NCBI RefSeq assembly: GCF_025602895.1
Contig: NW_026516375.1
Span: 1-64,000 of the forward strand
DNA length: 64,000 nt
Direction of reading: 5' to 3'
Source of the DNA: Polychytrium aggregatum
Lineage: Eukaryota; Chytridiomycota; Chytridiomycetes; Polychytriales
Position numbers and translations under genes: made by a program. The notes beneath the pieces are model-generated. The model was not told where the DNA came from. It was given only the letters and a program-made list of their open reading frames with translations, and ran no database searches. This document shows, one piece after another, positions 10,992 through 22,364 of this stretch (position 1 is the stretch's first letter; each line of letters opens with the position of its first letter).

Positions 10992-12115
10992 TTAGGCCGT
11001 TCGCAAAATCAAATGGATGCCCGAGTCCGATTCGACAGGCCCGCTGAGCTCTCCGACTTGCAGGGCAAACCTAAAAACATGGATACCACCAAGCATCAGA
11101 ACGTCGAGCGCCCAATCGGCCGTTTCAAGCGCATGCCCTTATCCGTCCGTCAGCTCATTGATCACCCATCGTGCTTGATGGCATGATCCTGCAGGACACC
11201 ACACTGGCTTATTCGTCGACCCAGGTCTCGCACGACGAGCCATCGAGACTCCACTTTGGTCGATACGAACGTGGCGGATTCAAAGGCAGGCTGCATTGCG
11301 CCAGGTCCAAAAAACCCAAGATCGCCGTCTTTCTTTGCCGAACTGCAGTCGCTTTCAGTTCGGGCCAGCTGTCCGAGCGTTAGTTCGCCGCTGACGATGC
11401 GCTCGCGATAGCCTGAAACAAGTGAATGTTGCATTGAGATAATCAGTGGCAGGGGCGAGAAAGCCGCCCGAAGCTGGCAGGATCTGCTTCCTCAGACACT
11501 CAGCCACTACCTTGAATGATTGCATAGGCCTCTTCCTTGGTTCGTGTGATGTTTTCCTGATGGCACCCACGGTAAGTTAGCCAGATAGAACGGGGGCACA
11601 ATCATGGACCATGTCAAAAGAACAGCATGCCAAGCACTTGACGATGAGTAGAGGGCTCTCTATGGCCAGCTGGTCTAGAGATGAGAGAATTGGCATCCGC
11701 AAGCCAGAGCAGGGTCGCTTACTTGTTTCCACGACGACGGACGGCGAGAGTCCCTGTGTTTGACGAGAAGATGCGAGGCACGCACTTCCCCGGCCTTGAC
11801 GTGGGGCTTGTAAGAGTCATCGGGCTTATCCCACTGACTCTCGCCTGTTTGGCGGTTGAAGTAGTAAGGTCGATCGCGGGATTTTGACCAGCGTTCCTGC
11901 GTTGGGCGAAAGACAACCCGACGGCGACGAATGCAGATCCAGAGCGTGATGATGGAAACGAGCACGGGGATGAACAGGGGATGAGAATGGGGATGAGAAT
12001 GGGGATGAGCAGACTGATCATATTCAGGCGTCCAGAGGTCCGCAGTTTGGTCGTCGTCGTCGCAGGCGGATCGATGCCGTGCAGTTCTCGTCCTGACCTC
12101 CCAGGGCGACTCCAT
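10992..12115 (-). CDS. ESS1: Peptidyl-prolyl isomerase Pin1/Ess1 (WW + parvulin)
   Basis: Five exons on the minus strand, 12115-12098, 11896-11723, 11556-11511, 11412-11271 and 11070-10992, join in frame to 152 residues, close to the family's usual 160-170. The WW domain (W in MESPWE, RDRPYYFNRQTGESQWDKP) binds phospho-Ser/Thr-Pro. The catalytic parvulin domain follows: VRASHLLVKHRDSRRPSSW (basic phosphate-binding cluster), then LARTESDCSSAKKDGDLGFF (active-site cysteine region), FESATFALQVGELSGPV and SDSGIHLILRTA. The enzyme isomerises pSer/pThr-Pro bonds, notably in the RNA polymerase II C-terminal domain. The donors of exon 1 (GTCAGG) and exon 4 (GTTCGT) are weak but needed for the frame. 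Intron 1 (11897-12097) holds a short tandem tract of ggggatgagaat units. The gene is divergent from the FHIP gene, about 190 bases away. Confidence 0.93.
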
Positions 12116-12303
12116 TGTGTCGGCGGCTTGTTGCTGGCGATGAGAGGGCAAAGATGCAGAACGGGAACCCAGGGGCCAGAAGCGAGGGTTGGGCACTTGC
12201 TCTCGCTCTCGCCTGTTCTCGCCGAGACCTGCAGGGCCAAGACGGCAGCCCAACCCGGCTGAGCGAACGCTCCTCCCGCCCTCTGCATCAACATCCGGCC
12301 GAT

Positions 12304-15300
12304 ATGGACAAGACGCTGACATATCTTTTGAGCTCAGCAGCCGAGTTTCTGTCTCCGGCAGCGCAGAAACAGCATATCCGTGATGTCTTTGTGCGGTGCT
12401 GGACCAAGATCCGCCAGGCGTTCATGAGTTCGGGTGAGTTTCGCCTTTTGGCCAACGGCTTACTCCCCTGGGGACGTGTCTGTGGAGTGCGCATGCGATC
12501 ATGTCGGCTGTGCTGGAACTGACGACCGAGTGTGCGCCTCCCGTTGCACTGGCTGGGTTCCCAGAGGTCCGCTGCCAAGCGATCGAGGAGATCGCAATCA
12601 AGGAGCAGCTCGAGACAATGCTTGAGTGTCTCAGGAGAGAAGAGGCGCTCGAGCGACATCACAGCGAGGACGACGCCACGATGGGGCCTTGTCTCGAATT
12701 CATGCTGCAGACGCGGCTGATCGAGACACTGGTCGACTTTGGAGAAACAAACGTACGACGGATAGGCATCCCATGAAAGTCACATTCTTGCCCGGCGCAG
12801 CAGAGTGCATGCAACATGGTTCTTACCACACTGTCTGCTGCGCTGCGAATGACTGCAGCTTCCCGAGGGCCTGCTGAATGAGGTCCTCGGCTTTCTCTGC
12901 CAGCTCCTCTCGACGCCGTTCTATGCCACCAAGCTCCTGCCTCAAGAGTCAGTTCGTTTGCCCCTCCAGCGGATTGTCCTGGCTGCTCACAATACGCCTT
13001 ATTGCTTTGAACCCGCAAATCGTGAGCCTCAGGTCGGGGTGCCTGCTGCAGACAAGGGCCATCTGCCGTCGCTCTTCCCACATTCCCATACTGAATCCCG
13101 GAGCTCGCTGGCGACCAACACAAGGCAGCTCCCGAGCGATGCTGGTGCTCCAGACACAGCACAGCTCGGCAATCCGCTGCCAACATCTGGTCAAAGCCCC
13201 AGTCCACCGGCGTCATCAGACGAGTCGGAATCCACCATAACGCTCATGCTAATGCTGATCGTCCTCGTACTTGAGCATATACAAAAAGTCCCTATATTTA
13301 TGGAACTATTCTTTGGACTGCTCAAAATTTGCGATGAGCCTCAGGACCAGCTCGAAGCAGAACGCACCATTCGCGAGCACTTTCTTGTTGGCGTGCCCCT
13401 CGGCTACATATCGCGATCCGACGACATCGGTCGACTCGCCCGGGATGCCTTGAAGCTTCTCAACTCGATCTTGATTGAGGCAGGGGCAACCCGCATCAGC
13501 ATGGCTCAGTACATTCACTTGCCTTCACTGTGCAAGATACTGGTCTGTATACTGAGTCCAGTCTGTTGTCGTACTTGCTTCCATATCTGCCTTGTTCTCG
13601 GGATGGCCCGGTTTCATACTCAAAATCCGGTGGCAGGGATGCCCGAGGCGAAGTCGGCGACCGATAAAGACAATCATGTGGTCATCTGTCGGTATCTCTG
13701 ACGCGCACTCAAGCATGCTCCTTATTGCTGGTTGACATTTCTCTCAGATGAATGACATTTCCGAGCAGTACCTGCAGCAAATCAAATCCAGTAGCTTGCC
13801 ACCAGCCGATAGCGCGATCGCGGCGGATTCAGCAACGTCGAGCCCCATGTTCGACATGCTCCATATCCCGGTGTGGAATATTATCAACGAAATAATGAAC
13901 GAAAACCACTCTGTAAGTACCCGGCTAGAGCGAGATTGCTTGAGCCAGGTTGAGATTACTTCGGCGTGATAACATGTACATAACATTACAAAGCAATTCA
14001 AGGAAGTCATTCGCGAGAACCTCGTGTCTTTTTGGGACCACAAACTTGGCGTTGGAATATGCAGCAAGTATGTGGACAGTCAGCGCATCAGAGAGGGGCC
14101 GCAGAGCTAGCATCCGCAGCTGCCGCCTCTTCTTGCTCAAAGCGAGACGCCAGATTAATGCAGTTCAAACTTCCACAGCGACCTCACCACAGCCAAGATA
14201 GCAATGCTCTTCATGAGGGACATGTTGAAATATACGTGGTCCAAAGATCTGCAGTCGCTCCTTGTGGGCTGCTTGACTGACGCAAACGAAGCCGCCGGAG
14301 TCTCCGCTCTTTCTGGGCACATCGGCCGCGGCTCGTCCGAGGTTTGTGTTATGCCAACCCAAGCTGAACCTTGCACTGAGGGGTACAGCCATAGCGACAG
14401 AGCTGATGTGATGATGGATTGACTGTGATTACAAACTGCTCCCGGTTGCCCTATCGATGCACGACCATATGCCGATTCCAGAATGTTGACTCTGCAATGC
14501 TACCTTCGTCGTGCCCCAGTTGATGGAGGCAGCACTATCGCTTCTTTACTACCTACTATCAACAGATCACGGCGCTGTCACCACCATGCTGGCGACGCCG
14601 GAGAGGTCACTGCAGTGGGACTTGGAAGCATCCGACTCTGTTTCGCCGTCAATGACGCTTGAGAGCGCACTCTACCAGTAAGAGTCCCGTTTTTGTTTTG
14701 TTATCTTGAGCCCAGTAGTCGCCTCGATGCGTTCTCCGAAGCCAAACCAGCTGCATATTCGATGCTCAAATGTGGCCGGCCTGGAATGATACTCTACTGT
14801 TTCCTTTGCATCGACGGTTGTATGGCCGACAAATCCCACGGCTAATTAAACTGACGGATACGCTCTCTATGCAGTCTCTTCCAAGTCGCGCACATTGTCA
14901 ACCGCAAAGAGCATGTCGAAGCGATGCAAGCCCCCGACATCATACCTCTCACCCGCATTTTTGAGCAATGTTTTTCCAGAGACACAAGCTCGGCCACGAT
15001 ATTTGCGCCAGTCTCACGCCAGTGCATGCTTCCGAAGCATCTTTCTGGCTGGCAGCTTCGCTCTGTCGGAAACGAGCTCCTTTCAAATGTGCTACTTACA
15101 TTGCATCAGTTTCCGACGCTTTCGTACAACAGCCAAGTGCTGCTGACAAGCTCTATTCTCGTGATTGCTCGGCTTCGGCTGGGTCGAGAACGCTCAAGGA
15201 CATCGAGTCAGACATCGCTTTGCCAGAAGCAGAGCCGCGAAGCCAAGACACCATTGATAGACCCATATATTTGCAACCTGATATGTACCTTGGAGATGGT

Positions 15301-15842
15301 GCGTTCGACGGCAGTCGATCACGATATGTCAGCCCGGACTCGGCCTTGCTCTTGAATCGGAAGAGTTCCGCAGCATTTCCATGTATCTAACGGTTTATCA
15401 TCGGCCAACGACTCGCCTTTAGATTCATGAAAAGTTCACCGTCTACATCATCGAAGACAACATATTGGATGTCCAAGCCAAGATGGAGAGAATCAAGAGC
15501 GATATCGGCTCTGGGCCCATCAACAGCCGCCAACCGACCGAGAGACAGCATAGTCGGAAAGGAGATGCGCCGCATTTGTCGGCCCTGCCCACCGTTCGAC
15601 CGTCGGACCTGCAGAGTTCCGAGACGAGACAGCCACCTCGACCGGTGGTGCCGACACCTTCGGGCCGTGGCCGGCGCTCCTCGTTCTTTGTCCGTCGTCC
15701 GCCTCGTACCCACGAAAACGAAACCAAGGTCCTGCGCTCATGTTTGGTCCTCCGTGAGTTTGCCGTTGAGCTTTCGGAAGTTCTGTTCATCAATCAGCGA
15801 GCCAGCAACTTCATGCCGGAGGACGATTCGGTTGATTGGTAG
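12304..15842 (+). CDS. FHIP / RAI16-like protein (HOOK-interacting family)
   Basis: Start ATG at 12304 (MDKTLTYLLSSAAEFLSP). Exons 12304-12433, 12565-12752 and about 12859-13018 join in frame and give LECLRREEALERHHSEDDAT, GPCLEFMLQTRLIETLVDFG and LPEGLLNEVLGFLCQLLS, the conserved core of the FHIP/FAM160 family. Later exons carry FFGLLKICDEPQDQLEAER and LVGVPLGYISRSDDIGRLA (13270-13545), DLTTAKIAMLFMRDMLKYTW (about 14180), QLMEAALSLLYYLLSTDHGA (about 14520) and RIFEQCFSRDTSSATIFAPV (about 14950). The last exon ends VLREFAVELSEVLFINQ...EDDSVDW with TAG at 15840-15842. FHIP proteins link HOOK-dynein to Rab5 endosomes. Exon edges between 13545 and 15420 were only partly resolved. Confidence 0.75.
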
Positions 15843-16051
15843 GCTGTGACTGTAGTATCGAAAGTTGGTTGGTCCAGCCCGAAGCGCCCGTGCTCGACTC
15901 TTCCGGGCAAAGCGAGGTGCGAAGGAGCGTCTGGCCCATCACCCTGATTACTCCACGACGTCACCAATGAGAAATTAAGACAGGTGGTATTCGCTCTTAT
16001 GAAAATAGAACTCGTGTTATTCGACTGGAAGAGTTATATTATGACTGGAGC

Positions 16052-18596
16052 TTATTCGTCGAGTGAGCCCGATACCCTTCGTTTGTGGCTGCTGCCAGTG
16101 CCAGGTCGCTCATATTTGCGTCGAGAAAATAGGGGCTTGACCCACTGGTCATCAAAATTTATGAACCAATGCGGTGCCGAGCGCTCGGTCGCGATAGGGG
16201 GCCCATCCGACAGGGGCTGGGAGGACGCGTAGCTTGAGACCGACGAACGTGGAGCAAACGATGCCAGCGGGTGCTCGTCCTCATATTCGTATCGATAGCC
16301 AGAGTCGTCATCGTCATCTTCAAAACCGTCGACGCTTGAGTCTGTAGCATCGTCTATGTCGTCAGCGAGGGCATGATTTCTCTTGGGGCCGACATCTGTT
16401 TCGATTTTCAGTCGTTCGAGGGCATAGTTTGTGGTACCGCCAAGAATCAACACGCTAATGACACATACGACCAGTGTCGTTGAGCGAATGATGTCTCCGG
16501 CTTTACCGGTGACTTCAAAGGCAAGGGCAAAGGCGATGGCACCACGGAGACCGGCCCACCACATCATCCATTGGTGGTTCTTTGGAAGGTGGTTCACTTT
16601 CCCGTAGAGTCGATATGTGACCGAGTTGACCAGCCAGGCTAGAGGCACCGTTGAGATGTAGCGAGCCACCAGCAATATGATCTAGTGGTTTACGATTTGC
16701 GACGAGCGCGGCGAGTCATCGTTCCTGTCAACATCGGTGGCAACCCCGCTGCCCTATTTGGTTGGTGCGCACAGGGCCGACATCCAATTACACCAAGCCG
16801 ATATGCTGTTGCGTTGTCGAATCGAGGCGAGCCTCCAATAGCGTCGGAATTGCCGTGGCACGGGAGCAAGATCTCGGCCAATTCGGAGACGCTTCACTCA
16901 CCAGGATCAAAACGATCAGGACCGGCAGGAAAATAGAGTCTGATCGGGTAAAGATCGATATTCCCAGGTAGATAAAGACAAAGTTTTCACTCATCTGGGA
17001 AAGCACCCGAAACATGTACTTTGTGGTCCGTCTCGAACGCAGGCTGAGATTGTCGTACGCATAGTGCTTGAGAGTGATGCCACAGAACAGCAGCGAAACT
17101 ATTCCAGACAGGTGACAGCCGTTGGAGAGCAGATACGAGGCATATGCCAAGAGCAACACCATGCACGACTCTAGCGACGGATACTCAAACAGCTGCGAGT
17201 GCTTGAGCATGAGAGTGCAAATCAAAGCCATGATGACGCCTATCATGAGCGATCCAAAAAATAGAGCCGAAAACGACCCAATTCCATAGAAAATGCTAGA
17301 GAGTGAGAAGGTGGAATCGCTGTTGAAGTTGGAGAGGGTGCTGCGAACGTGGCAAAGGGGAAAAGACACAATCGTAAGGATCCACTCTGGTTGCCTCGAC
17401 TAGCCCCGATTCGCATTGGCGCCGCCCAGCCGCACGAGCGAAGGCACACGATTTGACATACGTGAAGAGTGCGATGGCAACCGAGTCGTTCAGGAGACTT
17501 TCGCCAAAGATGATCGCATAGAGCTGGGGATCGACTCTGCGCTGATGGAAGATGGCCAGGACTGTCACCGGATCCGTTGACGACAAGATGGCTCCGAAGA
17601 CGAGACAGTCGAGTAGGGACAACCCCAGTGCGTGGATGCCAGTCAGCGCAACCAGGTAAATCATGATCCTGAGCAACGATATCGTGGGAGGAGGAGGCAA
17701 GGAATGAGCACAGGTCAGCCACACACAGCTGGGACACGGCTTCCAGCCCCATCTCTTGTGACTGTTGGACGGGTCCTCGTTCTTTGTAGCCGAGAAGGTC
17801 ACATACCCAATGACAAGTGTAGATATAAAGGTTCCCAGGAATGCAAAGGTCAGAATCGATCCAAAGTTGCGGAAGAAACGCTCCTGTGATTGAGCCAGAG
17901 AGAGGCGTGCGGACAGCAGTCCGAGTTAGCACTGCGCTGTGGATCATCGTTCCACTGTCGCTTTGCACGAGGACATGGCCGTGCGGCTGCAGCTTGCAAT
18001 CGGCGCTCCCCTGCCATCAACCAGACCCGTATGGATTAAATCGCGTCACCGCTTTGCTGGGCCGTACCCGTTTCATGTCGTATCCAGAGTTAAGAATGAT
18101 TGGTGGCAGAAGCAGATTGAAAAAGTACCGATGATCAAACGAAACGATTTCTTGAAGCCCCTCGACTGAAAGACGTGGTTCAGGCACATGCAGGGTCAGT
18201 GTCAGCTTGGCTTGGGTGCAGCAAACCCGATCGAGGAGGCACGATGGAGCACCAAGGTTTCAACGTGTGCTGCCGGTCGGGGGAGATGCTTGAAAATCAC
18301 GGCGAGATGCTTGAAACCCACGGCGAGATGCAAGCACATCAACGATACGGCTTTGCACAACATGGCTTACATGAAGAGAGCTTGATGAAGAGGCCAACAA
18401 CCAGACCGAGGATCAAGGAGACAACCGTCTCATGGATGAATCGGATTTGGTTGCGTTGCAGCAGATACGATATCAGCACAATCGCGAGGAGCAAGACGAT
18501 GAGGATAAGAAGCGCCCATGTCGTCAGCAACTCGGACTGTGACCCAAGAGTGCTCGCATCGGGAACTGGTGTGTACTGCGACTCGGGAGGATCCAT
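16052..18596 (-). CDS. Na+/H+ exchanger, endosomal NHE/NHX type
   Basis: The minus strand encodes a CPA1 exchanger. The N-terminal exon starts at ATG 18596 with a membrane segment ([20 protein letters not shown]) and [18 protein letters not shown]. Next come [19 protein letters not shown] (about 18160-18060), [20 protein letters not shown] (about 17880-17815), and the ion-binding core [17 protein letters not shown] with [14 protein letters not shown] (about 17610-17465), where the ND pair is the conserved transport site. An exon ending at 16902 gives [20 protein letters not shown]. The last exon (16681-16052) carries [18 protein letters not shown] and an acidic, serine-rich cytosolic tail ending in TAA. 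Such exchangers acidify or de-acidify endosomes and vacuoles. The 17295-17465 exon junction is uncertain. The gene converges on FHIP, 210 bases away. Confidence 0.88.
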
Positions 18597-19009
18597 GACG
18601 ACGAGCGACTGCCAGATGAGTATTTCGCGGCAATGCTGCTTGAGTAATCAGCAAGGCCGAGGTAGTGTCTCGATAAATTCTGCCCTTGCAGATGTGTCGT
18701 CTCGGGATTGGTATCTGGGTTAAGTGGCCAGAGGAGTTTGGAAAGCGCCACGACGAGTGCTTCCGAGCATTCGCGAGCGATTGGCTGGCCCGTGGATGTG
18801 GTTGAAGAGCCACCGGGTGGCAGATTCCAGAGGGCCTGGGCTGGAAACGGTCAGCTCTTTGGTGAGGCGAGGCGAAACAGATCGCCTGGGGCAATCTCGG
18901 CAGGCAACTGATCGTCGGGACAGACGGCAGGGCGGTGTGTTGGGAGACTGATGATGCAAAGGAGACAGCACGGCGAATGAAGGACGAGCGGAAATGCCCA
19001 GGACGACAG

Positions 19010-19140
19010 CACGCCGAGAAGCGAGAGCACGCCGAGAAGCGAGAGCACGCCGAGAAGCGGATCCAGCCAGGGCGGATCCAGCCAGGGCGGACTGTTCGGC
19101 GGATCTGGCCTGATCTTGCCTGATCTTGCCTGGTCCGGAT
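19010..19140. repeat. Short tandem repeats in the NHX/SAD1 divergent promoter
   Basis: Between the starts of the exchanger gene and SAD1 (18597-19237, no gene seen) lie three copies of an 18-base unit containing cgccgagaagcgagagca (19014-19060), then two copies of atccagccagggcgg, then a few tgatcttgcc units. The position between divergent starts suggests promoter sequence, but no known factor site was recognised. Confidence 0.6.
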
Positions 19141-19237
19141 CGATCTGGTCGGCATCGATCTGGTGATATCCCCCATCTGCAATCCGGCGCCAGCTTCCCC
19201 TCTGCACTGGACATATCCGTTTATCACCACCACCCGA

Positions 19238-21961
19238 ATGGTCGACGCATCAGAGCCCGCGGAACAGAAGCGCCCCCAGCCCGAGGACCCGGACGACGAT
19301 GCGCCTGTTGTCGCCAAGCGGCCGAGACAGGCGCCTGCCAAACCCATCAAGGGTCTGTTTCTCGACACTGTCAACAGGCACATGCTTGACTTTGATTTCG
19401 AGAAGCTGTGCTCTGTATCGCTCTCCAACCTCAATGTCTATGCCTGCCTCGTCTGTGGCAGGTATTTCCAAGGTACGTCACCCGACTGTCTCCAGCCATC
19501 CCGAAGTCTTCGAAGGCCGTCGACTCGCAGGCCACGGTTTGTGCTGCGATCTCGAAAGCACTCTCCAGTGCGTCGCTGTAAATCATGCGACCTGCTAGGA
19601 CCAACTGGGCTAACAGCATTGATCCGGAAGGACGGGGCAAGGCGTCGCACGCCTACTTTCACAGCCTGCACGAGGATCACCATGTCTTTATCCATCTCGA
19701 GAACCTCAGGATATATATCCTGCCAGATGGGTACGAAGAGACAGAGGCGTCTCTCAACGACATCAAGGTAAGAAACTGCAGCCGCGTGCTACGACTGCAT
19801 AGTCCAGAAGGTGACAACGTCTCCCTCGCTTGTGCTCATTGCCGCCATGTGATGTAGTACGTCTTGAAGCCTACCTTCACCAAGGAGCAGATTCAGTCGC
19901 TCGATAGCTCCGAAAGGTACTCCTACGATTTAAACAACAAGCCATATCTCCCAGGTAAGTTGCGGCTCCTTCTCTTGATCGTTGCTCCGGTTTAGGTAGC
20001 TGTTGCCGTCATAGCTGCGCGCGGGGCTGCGCTCTTTATACTCGAATGCAAAAATGCGGACCGGTAATCCAAATTGCTCGATCACAAGGGTTTGTCGGAC
20101 TCAACAACATCAAAGCCAACGACTATGTCAACACCGCCATTCACGCCCTGGCACATATCAAACCGCTGCGAGACTTTTTCCTCCTCGGGGATTTGCCGGA
20201 AAGCTCGGAGCTTGGTATGGCGAGCGCAAAACCACTGCGGCACCCAAAGTGGGCGATCTGGCTGCTTGTGCAGCGCCATGGCGGGCACTTGCAATTATCG
20301 ATCCGTATATCGCGGCCAGTCATTGACAAAGCACACATACCCGCACTCGACCGACTTAGCCCGGAGATTTGGCATTCTTGTCCGGCGAATCTGGAATCCT
20401 CGAGCCTTCAAGGGCCAAGTGAGCCCCCACGAATTCTTGCAGGTAATCATCTCTCCATTTCCCGCGATGACCTGAATGAAACTCCCAGGAAAGTAGAATA
20501 TCCATCTTTACACTCTTGCTAATGACACACGATGGCCTGCAGGAAATGGCGAACTCGAGTCAAAAGAGGTTTACTCTGACCAAGCAGATGGACCCCATCG
20601 ACTTTATAGTCTGGTTCCTCAACACACTCCACACCGATCTCGGCGGCAAGAAGAGCGGTAGTAAAAGTCAGTTCCACCCAGTGCGATGCGGTCGACTCGC
20701 GTGCATGAGCGACCGACGAAAATGGCCCTCAGGCTGGCCGTGCTAGCATAGGCCAAGCAACATTGACCAAGTATGCTCATGTCACTCGCTCGGCTCCCTG
20801 ATGCAGGTATCGTGCACAATACTTTCCAGGGTCAGCTCCGGATCGAAACCCAAGAGATCGTGGCAAGCGAAGACAACAGTCAAGCAAAGGTCTTTGACCT
20901 CAACCGAGGTGAGAGCAGCGCAGTTCGACTTGGCCCATCGTATGGCTGGTGCCGGCGTCGTATTGAGGGCGCTACGCTGCGAATCAAGATGAGAACGGCA
21001 CGAGTAACGCCTTTTCTTTTTGTATCTTCCCAGAGATCAAAGTATCGCATGTGCCCTTCATGTTCCTGACACTGGACCTGCCGCCGCCTCCGTTGTTCCA
21101 AGACGAAATCGAAAAGAACATTATCCCGCAAGTGCCTCTGTCGATGCTCATTCAGAAATATGATGGCGTCGCTGGACAGGTGCGTATGTTTCTGCGAGTC
21201 AGGGCAGGTGTCTCCAGAGACGGCAGATGCAAGGATGACACTAGGCCCTGCAGAGTCAGTCCGACTGTTGCCCCTCAGAGGGGATGGCCATGCGATCGCG
21301 CTTGCATGCAAAAGAATCAACCATGGCGTTTGATTCCTACATACCGCAGGAGCAAGGTAAAACGCTGAGGCGCTTCAAGATCACCAAGCTCCCTCAATTC
21401 TTGATCTTCCATATAAAACGATTTACAAAGAACAACTGGGACCTCGAAAAGAACCCAACGATCGTCACATTTCCGATCCGAAACGTCGATATGAGCGAGT
21501 GTAGGCGCCGGCGGATGCACAGCAGGATCGCTTGCTGGAGGAAAGGGAACGCGGCTGATCCGGACCTTGCATCAAATCATAGGCTACGAAGGAGATACCG
21601 GTGTTGAAACTCGATACGATCTTGTGGCGAACATCTGCCACGAGGGCAAGCCGGGCTCGGGCAGTGGAACATACAAGGTGCATGTGTATTGCAAAGGCAA
21701 GGATCAGTGGTTCCAAATTCAAGACCTGATCGTCGAAGAAATCATGCCGCAGATGATTTTCCTGTCGGAGTCGTATATCCAGGTATGGCTGCTGTCGCCG
21801 GCAATATCAGGCATGGGACAAGCCACCATCTATGCTGGATCAATCGCCGTCACCGCGCTGCTGTTGACGGACTCCTTGGATACTGACTGTACACGAACGA
21901 CGTGCCGTGTTTGCAGGTATGGGGCCGCCGAGAACCCGAAGGCGAAGACATGTCCCACTGA
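19238..21961 (+). CDS. SAD1: Sad1/USP39, inactive ubiquitin-hydrolase-like splicing factor
   Basis: Eleven exons join in frame: 19238-19472, 19631-19767, 19858-19954, 20089-20214, 20360-20442, 20543-20657, 20807-20908, 21034-21179, 21350-21500, 21583-21782 and 21917-21961, giving 478 residues, against about 450-565 for the family. A zinc-finger UBP domain (NVYACLVCGRYFQGRGKASH, AYFHSLHEDHHVFIHLE) is followed by a USP fold: GFVGLNNIKANDYVNTAIHA, MDPIDFIVWFLNTLHTDLGG, VPFMFLTLDLPPPPLF, PQFLIFHIKRFTKNNW, then YDLVANICHEG and IMPQMIFLSESYIQVW. The catalytic cysteine position reads NDYVN, so it is a pseudoenzyme, as known for Sad1/USP39. It acts in tri-snRNP assembly and B-complex formation. The donor of exon 9 (GTAGGC) is weak. 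Confidence 0.95.
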
Positions 21962-22364
21962 TCCCGAACGAACCCAGTCAGGCCTGGCCGGTCGCCGAGC
22001 ACTGCTTGCCAGGAACACGTATGCCGGACTTTTCGATTGTGCTGTCGTCCTGGGCCGTGCGATTTGGTTTGAGTCCTGGCTGGCAATCCCTTTGACTTGG
22101 TTGGTTTCAGGAGTGTGGTGCATGTGTGGTGCATTCACTCGACCCTCTGGACAGCCCCGTGGGTTCTCAATATCAATATACACAGCCTTCTCTTGGTTGG
22201 TCTCGTCTGGAGGCGACCCTTGTCATGGGATGGGAATCTCGTGGCAGCCACAGCCATAGCCACAGCCACAGCCGCCCCACAAGACCAAGACCAGCGGGCA
22301 CTTCCCCTTTCGCCCCCATTCCCCCACATCGTTGGAGCGCCTCGTCAGGAGACAAACAGCCGCC

